From positions 1 through 64,000 of the forward strand of contig NZ_JAUSLT010000039.1 of the NCBI RefSeq assembly GCF_030646015.1: DNA of 64,000 nucleotides, in the 5' to 3' direction. Positions 8,075 through 18,584 of the stretch are shown piece after piece; the stretch's first letter is position 1; every line of letters begins with the position of its first letter. The DNA comes from Bradyrhizobium sp. (lineage in GTDB: Bacteria > Pseudomonadota > Alphaproteobacteria > Rhizobiales > Xanthobacteraceae). Below the pieces are notes generated by a model, which did not search any database, was not told where the DNA came from, and saw only the letters and a list, made by a program, of their open reading frames with translations. The translations under genes and the position numbers were made by a program.

Positions 8075-8991
8075 GCTTCGAGCACGCTCTTCTTGCCCCA
8101 CAGGCCGCGGGCGCGGAAAGTGACGACCGCGACCAGCAGGATGTACATCGACAGCAGCGACCATTCCGACGCATAGGCGCCTGACAGCCCGACACAGAGC
8201 CCGACCAGCAGGCCGGCCACCACAGCGCCCCAAAAGCTGCCGACGCCGCCGAGCACGATGACGAGGAACGCCGGGATCACGGCATCGACACCCATATGCG
8301 GACGGATGCCCCAGATCGGCGCCACGATAATGCCGGCAATCGCGGCCAGCACGGTGCCGAGCACGAACACCAGAAGCCGCAGCCGCGTGAGATTGATGCC
8401 GAGCGCGCGCACGATCTCGCTGTCATGCGCCCCGGCCTTGACCGTGGCGCCGAACGAGGTCTTTTCGATCACCAGCCAGACCACGCCGATGATCGCGACC
8501 GAGATGCCGGCGGCATAGAAGCGATAGGTCGACCAGATCAAATCCCCGAACAGGAAGCCGCCCGAGACCGCTTGCGGCACCTGCAGCACGTAGTCGCGGG
8601 TGCCCCATACCAGCCGGATGGTTTCTTCGATCACCATCGCCGCGCCGAAGGTGAGCAAGAGGCCGTAGAGCGGATCCTTGCCATAGGTGCGGCGCATGCA
8701 GAATTCGATGGCGATGCCGACGAGGCCGACCGCGGCCGGCGCGATCACCAGCGTCGCCGCGTAGCGCCAGCCGAGCGGCATCGCGAACCAGACTTTTACC
8801 AGCTCGGCCGGGAACGGCGGACGCGAGCCCATCAGCTGCATGGCGAAATAGGCGCCGAGCGCGAACAGCGAGCCGTGCGCCAGATTGATCTGTTCCATCA
8901 ATCCGACGATCAACATGAAGCCGAGCGCGATCAGCGCGAACAGCAGTCCAAGCGTCAGGCCATTGAGGAGGTGCGGAAGAAGGTCGAACAA
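8071..8991 (-). CDS. livH: Branched-chain amino acid-type ABC transporter permease (LivH-like)
   Basis: Membrane permease of about 306 residues. It has the LivH pattern: NGLTLGLLFALIALGFMLIVG, then QINLAHGSLFALGAYFA, then the late VIVLGGVGSFWGA. No ATG fits the beginning. The best start is TTG at 8991 (reading FDLLPHLLNG after the initiator), because homologues begin at this point; a GTG at 9069 would add 26 residues without membrane character. It sits 105 bases after livK and overlaps livM. Confidence 0.86.
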   Translation of the reverse strand: MFDLLPHLLNGLTLGLLFALIALGFMLIVGLMEQINLAHGSLFALGAYFAMQLMGSRPPFPAELVKVWFAMPLGWRYAATLVIAPAAVGLVGIAIEFCMRRTYGKDPLYGLLLTFGAAMVIEETIRLVWGTRDYVLQVPQAVSGGFLFGDLIWSTYRFYAAGISVAIIGVVWLVIEKTSFGATVKAGAHDSEIVRALGINLTRLRLLVFVLGTVLAAIAGIIVAPIWGIRPHMGVDAVIPAFLVIVLGGVGSFWGAVVAGLLVGLCVGLSGAYASEWSLLSMYILLVAVVTFRARGLWGKKSVLEA

Positions 8992-9096
8992 GCTCTGTCT
9001 CGTTTTTCTTGATTGTGAGACGGCTGCCCGGACTCTGAATGGGAGTCCGGGTGGCCACTGACCAAGCACGGGCGCGCGGAGTCGGCCGATTGAGGA

Positions 9097-10392
9097 TCAG
9101 GAATCGACCGTCGGCACCTGCTCGTAGGGAACAAGCTTGCACTTGGCCGCAGCAGCCGTATCCTCGGCGGCCTTGGGCTCGGTCCAGCTGATGATGTCGA
9201 ACAGGTCGGTCTTGTCCACCGGCTTGGCGTTGCGGCGCGCGAGATAGATGGTCTGCTGCATCTGGTGGGTGACCGGATCCATGTAGGCATCGAAGTGCTG
9301 CATGCGGTCGGTAGCCGGGACCTTCAGGTTCTCCAGCTCCTTGATGATCTTGACGTTGTTGGTCGAACCCGCGCGCTCGATCGCCTTTAGCAATTCGCGG
9401 GTCGCCATATAGCCATTGTAGGAGACGTTGCCGGGGACCGGGATGCCGCCTTCCTTGTTGGTGGCTTGCCATTTCTTGACGAACTCGGCGACGCCGGGCA
9501 GTTGCAGCTTGTGATACCAGGTGGTGCCGAACACGCCGAACAGGCTGTCGGGCGAACCCCACACGTCGGGCCAGTCCTGCTGGTTGTTGATCCAGGCCGG
9601 CTTGCCGTCGAGCTTGAGCTGCGCGACCTGCTCGCGTAGCGCCTTGATGTCGTCGCCGCCGATCGCAGTCGCCACCACGTCCGGTTTTGCCTGTTGAATC
9701 TTCAACAAGTACGCGGTGAAGTCCCGGGTGTTCTGCGGCACCAGCAGATTGTCGACGATCTTTCCGCCGGAGCTCTCGACCAATCCCTTGGTCGACGCCG
9801 AGGTGGTGTGGCCCCAGACATAATCGTTGGTCAGCAGCATCCAGTTCTTGCCGATCGAATCGACCGCGTTCTTGACCGACGCCTTGGAGAAATTGGTGCC
9901 GTTGCCGTCCCAGACGAATTTGACGCGCGAACAGTTCTCGCCAGCCTCGCTCGGAGCGGACGAATTGGTGTTCATGTAGATCACGCCGTATTTGCTGGCG
10001 ACTTGCGTGATCGCGTTGGCGACACCGGAGTGGATCGCGCCGAGCAGGATAGTGCAGTCTTCCCTTGTGATGAAACGCTCGGCGACCCGGCTGCCGGTGG
10101 CCGGCGTGGTTTCGGTGTCAGCCGTGATCCAGGTGATCTTGCGGCCCATTACGCCGCCCTTGGCGTTGACCTCGTCGATCGCCATCAAGATGCCGCGCAT
10201 ATCATCCTGGCCGCTGTTGCCGTACTGGCCGCTGGCGTCGCAGGTCAGCCCGAGCTTGATCGGCTTGGCGGCGCCCTGCGCCCAAACCCGGTTTTCCTTC
10301 CAGGGGCCGAAGAAACTGCCGGTGCCACCGATGACGCTGGCCATCAGGCTGCCCTTCAGAACGCCCCGTCGCGAGATCCCACGCTTCTTCAT
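9097..10392 (-). CDS. livK: Periplasmic substrate-binding protein of the Liv-type transporter, Tat-exported
   Basis: Solute-binding protein of 431 residues (periplasmic-binding-protein type 1, Peripla_BP_6). The N-terminus has a twin-arginine motif, SRRGVLKG at residues 7-14, then a hydrophobic stretch and a likely cleavage after VWAQG, which implies export folded through Tat. The mature part begins IKLGLTCDASGQYGNSG and continues with the GRKITWITADTETTP segment typical of Liv-type binding proteins. The start ATG follows GGGAGGAAG. It is the first gene of the operon, divergent from an RpiR regulator. The ligand is unknown; the regulator's family often handles sugar phosphates, which contrasts with the amino-acid label. 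Confidence 0.9.
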   Translation of the reverse strand: MKKRGISRRGVLKGSLMASVIGGTGSFFGPWKENRVWAQGAAKPIKLGLTCDASGQYGNSGQDDMRGILMAIDEVNAKGGVMGRKITWITADTETTPATGSRVAERFITREDCTILLGAIHSGVANAITQVASKYGVIYMNTNSSAPSEAGENCSRVKFVWDGNGTNFSKASVKNAVDSIGKNWMLLTNDYVWGHTTSASTKGLVESSGGKIVDNLLVPQNTRDFTAYLLKIQQAKPDVVATAIGGDDIKALREQVAQLKLDGKPAWINNQQDWPDVWGSPDSLFGVFGTTWYHKLQLPGVAEFVKKWQATNKEGGIPVPGNVSYNGYMATRELLKAIERAGSTNNVKIIKELENLKVPATDRMQHFDAYMDPVTHQMQQTIYLARRNAKPVDKTDLFDIISWTEPKAAEDTAAAAKCKLVPYEQVPTVDS

Positions 10393-10434
10393 CGCTTCCT
10401 CCCTTGGTCCTGTTCAGTTTCTTGTTGCGGGACT

Positions 10435-10452
10435 TAGAATGAACGTTCTATT
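10435..10452. promoter_or_regulatory. Candidate operator between livK and the RpiR gene
   Basis: The 124-bp divergent gap holds TAGAATGAACGTTCTATT, centred on a perfect GAACGTTC palindrome (10441-10448). A second weak inverted repeat, GGAATATTTGATCC, lies about 20 bases downstream, at 10467-10480. Position suggests binding of the adjacent RpiR protein or control of livK; no experimental support is visible. Confidence 0.35.
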
Positions 10453-10517
10453 GTCACCTGTAAAGTGGAATATTTGATCCAAGCGGCGAAACGCCGCGAC
10501 TGGGGTAGAGTGCGGCG

Positions 10518-11354
10518 ATGAACAAGGCTGCCGACAAATCCATGAGTTATGACGAGCTGCGCGGCGCGATCGCCCAGCGACACCGCGCGCTGTCAGGCCG
10601 GCTGCAGCAGATCGCCGAATTCGTGCTCGATCATCCAACCGAGGTCGCGCTCGGCACCGTGGCCGAGGTCGCGGCGCGCTCGGGCGTGCCACCCTCGGCG
10701 ATCGTCCGCTTCGCGCATGCGCTGGGCTTCGGCGGTTTTACCGAGATGCAGCAGGTGTTCCGCTCGCGGCTCGTGGCCGGCGTGGCGCCGAGCTACAAGG
10801 CGCGGCTCGCACGCATGAAGCACGAGGAAAAATCGATCCTCGGCCGCAAGCCCGCGGCGGTGCTCGGGCGCTTCGTCGCGGAGGCGCAATCGGCGCTGGT
10901 GACGCTGAGCGAGTCGGCGCATGCGCGTGAAATGGACGCTGCGACCGCCATCCTGGCAAACGCGCGCGACATCTATCTGCTTGGCCTTGGCGGTTCATTT
11001 CCCGTGGCCATCCATCTGGCCTACGTGCTGCGCAAACTCGGACGACGGGTGATGCTGCTCGACGGCATCGGCGGCAGCATCCACGAACAGTCGCATCCGG
11101 CCGGCCCCGAGGATGCGCTGGTGGCCATCAGCTTTCGCAACTATTACCCGGATACGGCGCGGCTGTTTCCCGAACTGGTCGCGCGCGGCGTTCCCGCGAT
11201 CTCGATCACCGACAGCCTGCTGAGCCCGATCGTCGAAGGCGCCGAGGTCGTGTTCGAGATCCAGGACATGCCGGAACCGGCGTTGCGCACGCTGGTCGCG
11301 CCGATGTGCCTGGTCCAGGCCCTCGCCATCGGCCTCGATCTGGCGGCAGACTGA
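10518..11354 (+). CDS. MurR/RpiR family transcriptional regulator
   Basis: Regulator of 278 residues. The N-terminal helix-turn-helix domain (about 10-85) includes LGTVAEVAARSGVPPSAIVRFAHALGFGGF, the RpiR-type recognition region. The C-terminal SIS domain (about 125-260) includes YLLGLGGSFPVAIHLAYVLRKLG and binds phosphosugars in known members. It is divergent from the liv operon with a short shared control region, and the SDR gene follows 25 bases downstream. It therefore most likely controls one or both. The start ATG at 10518 is used; a second ATG eight codons later is possible. Confidence 0.9.
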   Translation: MNKAADKSMSYDELRGAIAQRHRALSGRLQQIAEFVLDHPTEVALGTVAEVAARSGVPPSAIVRFAHALGFGGFTEMQQVFRSRLVAGVAPSYKARLARMKHEEKSILGRKPAAVLGRFVAEAQSALVTLSESAHAREMDAATAILANARDIYLLGLGGSFPVAIHLAYVLRKLGRRVMLLDGIGGSIHEQSHPAGPEDALVAISFRNYYPDTARLFPELVARGVPAISITDSLLSPIVEGAEVVFEIQDMPEPALRTLVAPMCLVQALAIGLDLAAD

Positions 11355-11379
11355 CATCTTCAAAATCGAGGAGAACGAC

Positions 11380-12204
11380 ATGACGTCATCCGACGGCGCT
11401 CGACCGCTAACGGGCAAGGTGGCGCTGGTGACCGGCGCCGGACGCGGGCTCGGCCGCGCCTTTGCCGAGCGGCTCGCCAGCCTGGGCGCCGATATCGCCA
11501 TTCACGGCATGCGCGAGAACGGCCCGGCAGAATATGGCGAAGGCACCACGCTGACGGCGGTGGCGGAAGCGGTGGCGGCGGATCACGGCGTGCGCACCGT
11601 CCGCGTGCTCGGCGACCTGACCAAGGGCGGAGACATCGACCGCATCGTCGAGACGACATCCCGCGCGCTGGGGCCGATCGATATCCTGGTGCACAATGCC
11701 GGCGGAGACATTGCCGCGGCCGGCGGCAAGCCGAACCCGAACGATGCCGTCGGCATTCGCGAGGAGGACGTGCGCGCGGTGCTGGATCGCAACCTGCTTT
11801 CGACCATCCTGACCTGCCAGGCGGTGGCGCGCGGCATGATGGAACGGCGCTCCGGCCGCATCGTCACCATCGGCTCGGTCGCCGCCTTCAAGGGCCGCAC
11901 CCAAGGGTCGATCTATGCCGTCGCCAAGGCCGGCATGACGCACTATACGCGCTGCCTCGCCGACCAGTTGCGGCCCTACGACATCAACGTGAACTGCATC
12001 GCGCCCGGCGACACCCGCACCGGCCGGTTCATGGGAACGCGCGCCGTGGATCAGGCCCGGCTGGCCGAGACCGGCACGCTGGACCGTATCGCCACCGTCG
12101 ACGAGGTGGCGCGGGTGGTCGAGGTCTTTGCCGGCCCGCTCGGTGCGTTCGTCTCCGGCCAGGTGCTGCGGGTCGATGGCGGCGGCCAGTGCTGGCCGGG
12201 CTGA
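11380..12204 (+). CDS. SDR family oxidoreductase
   Basis: Short-chain dehydrogenase/reductase of 274 residues. It has the NAD(P)-binding TGAGRGLG (18-25), the HNAGG motif (105-109) and the catalytic Ser166, Tyr179 and Lys183 (YAVAK). The sequence around residue 220-270 (SGQVLRVDGGG) is the usual SDR end. The start has GAGGAG about 7 bases upstream. It follows the RpiR gene by 25 bases and probably shares its transcript. The substrate is unknown; linkage to the liv operon suggests catabolism of the imported compound, which is inference. Confidence 0.88.
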   Translation: MTSSDGARPLTGKVALVTGAGRGLGRAFAERLASLGADIAIHGMRENGPAEYGEGTTLTAVAEAVAADHGVRTVRVLGDLTKGGDIDRIVETTSRALGPIDILVHNAGGDIAAAGGKPNPNDAVGIREEDVRAVLDRNLLSTILTCQAVARGMMERRSGRIVTIGSVAAFKGRTQGSIYAVAKAGMTHYTRCLADQLRPYDINVNCIAPGDTRTGRFMGTRAVDQARLAETGTLDRIATVDEVARVVEVFAGPLGAFVSGQVLRVDGGGQCWPG

Positions 12205-12351
12205 GGCCTTTCCGATCTGGCCAATTCGGGCCCGTTCACCCTATCGCGGGGAATACCGCCAAAAGCCTCAAAAAGGCCCGAAAATGCGAGCTTTTCGCGG
12301 ATATTCCAGCATCTAAAGGTTGCCCCGACGGGCCCCCTGCACTACCTGTAG

Positions 12352-13404
<1,053 letters not shown>

Positions 13405-13481
13405 CATCAGCCCTGACTTGCGCCGGTTCCGGCCCGCTGCGAAACTCCGCCATTCCACAACAATCCCAGGGAGGACGATCG

Positions 13482-13853
13482 ATGATCGGCTATGTCACGT
13501 TGGGCACCAAGGACTTGAAGAAGGCCGCGGAATTCTATGACAAGATCGCCGCCGAGTTGGGCATAGGGCGCTTCATGGAGTCCGACACCTTTATCGCCTG
13601 GGGTTCGGCAGGCGGTGGCGCGGGCCTCGGGCTGACCAAACCCTTCGACGGCAAGCCGATGTCGGTTGGAAACGGCGTGATGGTCGCCCTCGCCGCCAAG
13701 GACAAGGCCCAGGTCGATCGCATCTACAAGCTCGCGCTGTCGCTGGGTGGCACCGATGAAGGTCCTCCCGGCCCGCGCGGCGAGGGCGGATTCTACGCCG
13801 CCTATTTCAGGGACCCCGAGGGCAACAAGCTCAACGCTTTTGTCATGGGCTAA
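13482..13853 (+). CDS. VOC family protein (glyoxalase/bleomycin-resistance fold)
   Basis: Small protein of 123 residues with a single vicinal-oxygen-chelate module: MIGYVTLGTKDLKKAAEFYDKI at the N-terminus and the RDPEGNKLNAFV end, typical of lactoylglutathione-lyase relatives. Metal ligands seem incomplete: a glutamate is visible near the end, but the early His position is occupied by Thr. Activity is therefore uncertain. The start ATG follows AGGGAGGACG. It is separated from obgE by 77 bases and may be independent. Confidence 0.8.
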   Translation: MIGYVTLGTKDLKKAAEFYDKIAAELGIGRFMESDTFIAWGSAGGGAGLGLTKPFDGKPMSVGNGVMVALAAKDKAQVDRIYKLALSLGGTDEGPPGPRGEGGFYAAYFRDPEGNKLNAFVMG

Positions 13854-13880
13854 CCTGTGGCCGACATGGGAATCTTCTGA

Positions 13881-13993
13881 CCTTCACCTCCCCCATCGGG
13901 AGAGGTCGGCGCGTAGCGCCGGGTGAGGGGTTAAGGCATAACGATGGACCGTACCCCCTCACCCCAACCCTCTCCCCATGGGAGAGGTAGCGC
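13881..13993. repeat. REP-like palindromic element (CCTCTCCC family)
   Basis: Two arms, CACCTCCCCCATCGGGAGAGG and CCCTCTCCCCATGGGAGAGG, flank a GGCGCGTAGCGCC core and the complementary GGGTGAGGGG/CCCCTCACCCC pair. The whole can fold into a cruciform. Related sequence occurs at 34422-34443 and 53028-53157. It fills most of the VOC-proB gap. Confidence 0.8.
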
Positions 13994-14042
13994 ACCTTCA
14001 CTGTCGCGACCTTCTCGAAGCCTTCCTGTAAAGTCTGCATCC

Positions 14043-15176
14043 ATGACCCGCCCCAGCCTGAAAAATTTCCGCCGCATCGTCGTCAAGGTCGGCTCCTCGC
14101 TGCTGATCGACTCCGACGCGGGCGAAGTGCGGGCAGCGTGGCTCGCCGCGCTGGCCGCCGACATTGCCAAACTGCACGGCGAGGGTCGCGAACTCCTGAT
14201 CGTCTCCTCAGGCTCGATCGCGCTTGGCCGCAGCCGCCTGAAGCTGCCGCGCGGCGCGTTGAAGCTGGAGGAGAGCCAGGGCGCCGCCGCGGTGGGGCAG
14301 ATCGCGCTGGCGCGGATCTGGTCGGAGGTGCTGGGACATCACGGTATCGGCGCCGGGCAGATCCTGGTGACGTTGCAGGACACCGAGGAACGCCGCCGTT
14401 ACCTCAACGCGCGCTCGACCATCGCCAAGCTCTTGGAATGGCGCGCGGTGCCTGTCATCAACGAGAACGACACCGTCGCCACCAATGAAATCCGCTACGG
14501 CGACAATGACCGCCTCGCCGCCCGCGTCGCCACCATGGCGAGCGCGGACCTTTTGATACTGCTGTCGGATATCGACGGCCTGTATGATGCGCCGCCCGGC
14601 GCCAATCCCAACGCAAAGCTGATTCCGATTGTCGAGTCCGTCACCTCGGAGATCGAGGCGATGGCGGGGGCGGCGGAATCGGAATTGTCGCGCGGCGGCA
14701 TGCAGACCAAGATCGAGGCGGCCAAGATCGCCACCACCGCCGGCACCCACATGCTGATCGCCTCCGGCAAGATCGATCACCCGCTGCAGGCCATCGCCGA
14801 TGGCGGGCCCTGTACCTGGTTCCTGACCCCCGCCAATCCCGTCACCGCGCGAAAGCGCTGGATCGCGGGCTCGCTGGAGCCGAAGGGCACGCTGACCATC
14901 GACGCCGGCGCCGTGAGCGCGCTGCGCGCCGGCAAGAGCCTGCTGCCGGCCGGCGTGATCCGGGTCGACGGACAATTCGCCCGTGGCGACGCCGTGGTGG
15001 TGCGCGGCCCCGACACCCACGAAATCGGCCGCGGCCTCGTCGCCTATGACGCCGAGGACGCCGAGAAGATAAGAGGCCGCTCGTCGCCGGACGTGATGAT
15101 CATCCTCGGCATCAGCGGCCGGGCGGAGATGATCCACCGGGATGATTTGGTGGTCGGTACTGTGGCGCGGGGGTGA
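14043..15176 (+). CDS. proB: Glutamate 5-kinase
   Basis: First enzyme of proline synthesis: phosphorylates glutamate to glutamyl 5-phosphate in the cytosol. The protein is 377 residues. The amino-acid-kinase domain (about 1-260) has [20 protein letters not shown] and NENDTVAT, the glutamate and ATP contacts. A C-terminal PUA domain (about 280-375) makes it the full-length, feedback-inhibitable form. The start ATG gives [11 protein letters not shown]; an in-frame start at 13944 would translate the palindromic repeat and is rejected. proA follows 194 bases downstream, across an intergenic repeat. Confidence 0.95.
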   Translation: MTRPSLKNFRRIVVKVGSSLLIDSDAGEVRAAWLAALAADIAKLHGEGRELLIVSSGSIALGRSRLKLPRGALKLEESQGAAAVGQIALARIWSEVLGHHGIGAGQILVTLQDTEERRRYLNARSTIAKLLEWRAVPVINENDTVATNEIRYGDNDRLAARVATMASADLLILLSDIDGLYDAPPGANPNAKLIPIVESVTSEIEAMAGAAESELSRGGMQTKIEAAKIATTAGTHMLIASGKIDHPLQAIADGGPCTWFLTPANPVTARKRWIAGSLEPKGTLTIDAGAVSALRAGKSLLPAGVIRVDGQFARGDAVVVRGPDTHEIGRGLVAYDAEDAEKIRGRSSPDVMIILGISGRAEMIHRDDLVVGTVARG

Positions 15177-15214
15177 TCCAGCTAGGCCGATGGCCTACCG
15201 GGGGGACCTTTACC

Positions 15215-15242
15215 AAAATCGCGAAAACAACCCCATGCACAG
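15215..15242. repeat. 28-bp dispersed repeat, copy 2
   Basis: Identical over 28 bases, same orientation, to 3345-3372. It sits in the 194-bp proB-proA gap. Confidence 0.75.
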
Positions 15243-15370
15243 AATGGCTAGTCGCGACCCGATCCGATCCCACCACATCTAGCCGCCGCCCGCCAGCCAT
15301 GCCGCCCCGGCCCTTCGCAGAACCGGGATTTCCGTGCTAGGACATAACCTTAATTGACCAGGGAACCGCC

Positions 15371-16663
15371 ATGAGCGCGCCGCTCAAGGCGATCGACGGC
15401 AACGCCGATTTGCCTGCCTTGATGACCGAGCTTGCCTCCCGCGCGCGCGCCGCCGCCCGGGTGCTGGCGCTTGCCTCGCCGGAGCAGAAAAATCGGGCGC
15501 TGGAGGCGATCGAGCGCGCCATTCGCGCCAATGCCCCTGATATCCTCGCCGCCAATGCCGAGGATGTCGCGGAAGTCCGCCATGGCGGCGCGACCAGCGC
15601 CTTCATCGATCGCCTGACACTGACGCCGGCGCGCATTGACGCGATGGCCGATGGTGTCGCGACCGTGCGCGGGATCGCCGATCCCGTCGGCCTCGTCACC
15701 GAGAGCTGGCAGCGCCCGAATGGCATGACCATCGAACGCGTGCGGGTACCGCTCGGCGTCGTCGCGGTGATTTTCGAAAGCCGCCCCAACGTCGCCGCCG
15801 ACGCCGGCGTGCTGTGCCTGAAATCCGGCAATGCGGTGATTTTACGCGGTGGCTCGGACAGCTTCCGCTCCTGCCGCGCGATCCACGATTGCCTGGTGCA
15901 GGGCCTGCGCGAAGCCGGCCTGCCGGAGGCCGCGATCACGCTGGTGCCGACGCGGGATCGCGCCGCGGTCGGCCTGCTGCTGACCGGACTGAGCGGCGGC
16001 GTGGACGTCATCGTGCCGCGCGGCGGCAAGAGCCTGGTGGCGCGGGTCGAGGCCGAGGCGCGGGTGCCGGTGTTCGCGCATCTCGAAGGCGTCAACCACG
16101 TCTATGTCGATGCCGCCGCCAACCCCGACATGGCGAAGTCGATCGTGCTGAACGCCAAGATGCGGCGCCCCGGCGTCTGCGGCGCGGCCGAAACCCTGCT
16201 GGTCGATCGCGCCGGCGCGCCCGCGATGCTGAAACCGCTGGTGACGATGCTGATCGACGCCGGCTGCGAGGTGCGCGGCGACGACGCCGTGCAGCGCGTC
16301 GATCCCAGGGTGAAGCCGGCTTCCGAGGAGGACTGGGACACCGAATACGAGGACGCGATCATGTCGGCGAAGGTCGTCGACGGCGTCGGCGAGGCGATCG
16401 CGCATATTCACAACCACGGTTCGCATCACACCGATGCGATCGTAACGGAGGACGCGGACACCGCCCGCCAATTTCTCAACGAGGTCGACTCGGCGATCGT
16501 GCTGCATAACGCCTCGACCCAGTTCGCCGATGGCGGCGAGTTCGGGTTTGGCGCCGAAATCGGCATCGCCACCGGCAAATTCCACGCCCGCGGCCCGGTC
16601 GGCGCCGAGCAACTGACCAGCTTCAAATACCGGGTCCACGGCACCGGACAGACGCGGCCGTGA
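15371..16663 (+). CDS. proA: Glutamate-5-semialdehyde dehydrogenase (gamma-glutamyl phosphate reductase)
   Basis: Second step of proline synthesis: NADPH-dependent reduction of glutamyl 5-phosphate. It is 430 residues, an aldehyde-dehydrogenase relative of normal ProA length. The catalytic cysteine lies in [13 protein letters not shown] (about residue 270), and [13 protein letters not shown] and [11 protein letters not shown] are family blocks. The end [15 protein letters not shown] matches ProA proteins. The start ATG gives MSAPLKAID. nadD begins 14 bases after its stop, so the two are probably cotranscribed. Confidence 0.95.
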   Translation: MSAPLKAIDGNADLPALMTELASRARAAARVLALASPEQKNRALEAIERAIRANAPDILAANAEDVAEVRHGGATSAFIDRLTLTPARIDAMADGVATVRGIADPVGLVTESWQRPNGMTIERVRVPLGVVAVIFESRPNVAADAGVLCLKSGNAVILRGGSDSFRSCRAIHDCLVQGLREAGLPEAAITLVPTRDRAAVGLLLTGLSGGVDVIVPRGGKSLVARVEAEARVPVFAHLEGVNHVYVDAAANPDMAKSIVLNAKMRRPGVCGAAETLLVDRAGAPAMLKPLVTMLIDAGCEVRGDDAVQRVDPRVKPASEEDWDTEYEDAIMSAKVVDGVGEAIAHIHNHGSHHTDAIVTEDADTARQFLNEVDSAIVLHNASTQFADGGEFGFGAEIGIATGKFHARGPVGAEQLTSFKYRVHGTGQTRP

Positions 16664-16676
16664 GAACAACATCGCG

Positions 16677-17330
16677 GTGGCGCGTTTGAGTAAACCTTCG
16701 GCCGCCGCGCTTTCGGTCGCCCAATCCATCCCGCTCTACAGCAACGGCATGCGCATCGGCCTGCTCGGCGGCTCGTTCAATCCGCCCCATCTCGCGCATC
16801 GCGCCATCAGCCTGTTCGCGATCAAGCGGCTGAAGCTCGACCGCGTTTGGTGGCTGGTGACCCCGGGCAATCCGCTCAAGGAAACAGGTGGATTGCATGA
16901 TCTCGACGCGCGCGCCGAAGCGGCGCGAAAGATGGCCGATGATCCGCGCATCGATATCAGCTGTCTCGAATCCGTCATTGGAACGCGTTACACTGTCGAC
17001 ACCGTCAGCTACCTGCGCCGCCGCGCTTCCGGCCTGCGCTTCGTCTGGATCATGGGCGCCGACAACCTTGCGCAATTCCACCGCTGGCAGAACTGGCGGC
17101 GGATCGCCTCCGAGATGCCGATCGCGGTGATCGACCGTCCGCCGCAAAGCTTTCGTGCGCTCGCAGCCCCCGCGGCCCAGGCGCTGGCGCGCTATCGCCT
17201 GCCCGAGAATCAGGCAGGCCGGCTGGCGGACCAGCGCGCGCCGGCCTGGGTGTTTCTGACCGGCATGAAGCTGAACCTGTCATCGACCGGCCTGCGGAAC
17301 CCGGACGGCAGCTGGAAGACAAAGAAGTAA
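16677..17330 (+). CDS. nadD: Nicotinate-nucleotide adenylyltransferase
   Basis: Makes deamido-NAD from nicotinate mononucleotide and ATP, an essential step in NAD synthesis. At 217 residues it carries the nucleotidyltransferase motif [12 protein letters not shown] (about 31-42) and the late SSTGLR that matches the ISSTxIR nucleotide motif. The start is GTG at 16677, 14 bases after proA; an internal ATG at 16749 would leave only six residues before GGSFNPP and would also be functional. It is followed by rsfS, a common neighbour. Confidence 0.93.
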   Translation: MARLSKPSAAALSVAQSIPLYSNGMRIGLLGGSFNPPHLAHRAISLFAIKRLKLDRVWWLVTPGNPLKETGGLHDLDARAEAARKMADDPRIDISCLESVIGTRYTVDTVSYLRRRASGLRFVWIMGADNLAQFHRWQNWRRIASEMPIAVIDRPPQSFRALAAPAAQALARYRLPENQAGRLADQRAPAWVFLTGMKLNLSSTGLRNPDGSWKTKK

Positions 17331-17466
17331 CAGTCGGAGTCGAAGTGAGAGCCGGGGTTCACTGGAATATTGAAACCATTAACCCCACATGCCTAGAATA
17401 GCCCGCGGATGCCAAGATTCGGTGTTCGCGATACAGTGAAAGGAATGGTCCCTGACCACATCTGTA

Positions 17467-17910
17467 TTGTCCAAGTCTGTTTTACCCAAGGTTGCGAAAA
17501 CGGCCGCAAAAACCGCACCCAAAACCGCGCGTAAGACATCGACTAAAGCTGTCGCCTTGAAGGCGCTACCCGACGCCGACAAGACCCTGAACCTGATCCT
17601 CTCCCGCCTCGACGACATGAAGGCGGAAGAAACGGTCACCATCGACCTTCGCGGCAAATCGGCATTTTCCGACTACATGATCGTCACGACCGGCCGGGCC
17701 AACCGGCATGTCGGCGCGATCGCGGAAAATGTCGCCAAGAGCCTCAAGGAAAACGGAATCAAGAAGCTTCACATCGAGGGCTTGCCCAATTGCGACTGGG
17801 TGCTGATCGATTCCGGCGATGTGATCGTGCACGTGTTCCGACCCGAAGTGCGCGAATTCTACAATCTCGAGAGATTGTGGACCCAGGGCCCGACGGCGGC
17901 GGCGACTTAG
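17467..17910 (+). CDS. rsfS: Ribosomal silencing factor RsfS
   Basis: RsfS binds L14 on the 50S subunit and blocks subunit joining in starvation. The core begins at about residue 38 (DKTLNLILSRLDDMKAE) and contains the family blocks SDYMIVTTGRANRH and GLPNCDWVLIDSGDVIVHVF. Before it is an unusual Ala/Lys/Thr-rich leader of about 35 residues. No in-frame ATG exists: TTG at 17467 is used here, but CTG at 17452 has the better-placed AAGGA and gives LTTSVLSKSV. The length is 147 or 152 residues accordingly. It lies between nadD and rlmH. Confidence 0.9.
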   Translation: MSKSVLPKVAKTAAKTAPKTARKTSTKAVALKALPDADKTLNLILSRLDDMKAEETVTIDLRGKSAFSDYMIVTTGRANRHVGAIAENVAKSLKENGIKKLHIEGLPNCDWVLIDSGDVIVHVFRPEVREFYNLERLWTQGPTAAAT

Positions 17911-17911
17911 G

Positions 17912-17953
17912 CTGATCGGTTTGGGCCGATCGGTTTGGGCTGATCGGTTGCGC
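17912..17953 (+). repeat. Three 14-bp tandem repeats after rsfS
   Basis: Units CTGATCGGTTTGGG (17912-17925), CCGATCGGTTTGGG (17926-17939) and a diverged CTGATCGGTTGCGC (17940-17953) follow directly after the rsfS stop codon. They lie 63 bases upstream of rlmH. They may be slippage products or repeated protein-binding sites. Confidence 0.75.
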
Positions 17954-18015
17954 CGATGCAGATCGGCTGAGCGCACGGTAACGTGCGGCGCGCGAATGCG
18001 CGTGGAAATGCAGAT

Positions 18016-18498
18016 ATGCGCCTCGTCGTCGTCTCAATCGGCCGGCTGAAGCAAGGCCCGGAACGGGAACTCGCTGAGCGCTATCGCGAGCGGTTCGGCG
18101 ACATCAGCCGCAAACTCGGCTTTCGCGGGCTCGAGATCCATGAAATTCCGGAAAGCCGCGCGCGCGACGCCGCAACCCGGATATCAGAGGAAGCCGCGGC
18201 GATTTCGGCCGCAATCCCGGACAAATCCGTGCTGGTGGCGCTGGATGAGCACGGCGACAACATCGACAGCGCCGCCTTCGCCCGGCTTCTTGGTCGCTGG
18301 CGCGATGAGGGCCTCGCTAATACTATTTTCGCGATCGGCGGCGCGGACGGACTTTCGCCCGATTTGCGGCGCAAGGCTAAACTCTGCGTTGCGTTCGGCG
18401 CCGCGACCTGGCCGCACCAAATGGTTCGCGTGATGCTTCTGGAACAAATTTACCGGGCCGCGACGATATTGGCCGGGCACCCCTATCACCGCGTTTGA
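18016..18498 (+). CDS. rlmH: 23S rRNA (pseudouridine1915-N3)-methyltransferase RlmH
   Basis: SPOUT-class methyltransferase of 160 residues that modifies pseudouridine 1915 in helix 69 of 23S rRNA. It shows the AIGGADGLSPDLRRKA SAM-site region (about 115-130) and the C-terminal HQMVRVMLLEQIYRAATILAGHPYHR knot that defines the family. The length matches the usual 155-160. The start ATG gives MRLVVVSIGRLK; the in-frame extension to 17983 adds a non-conserved leader. rsfS-rlmH pairing is common in bacteria. Confidence 0.95.
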   Translation: MRLVVVSIGRLKQGPERELAERYRERFGDISRKLGFRGLEIHEIPESRARDAATRISEEAAAISAAIPDKSVLVALDEHGDNIDSAAFARLLGRWRDEGLANTIFAIGGADGLSPDLRRKAKLCVAFGAATWPHQMVRVMLLEQIYRAATILAGHPYHRV

Positions 18499-18584
18499 AG
18501 CTTAGAGCACGATCGGAATCGATGCAGCCAAGGCGGAACATTCAATCGTACCCAGACACCGCCAGTCGCGGTCAGCTGTGTTCG

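Noticed and set aside
8992..9069. GTG start of livH at 9069
   Set aside because: It adds 26 residues with no membrane character; the TTG at 8991 gives the conserved start of the permease.
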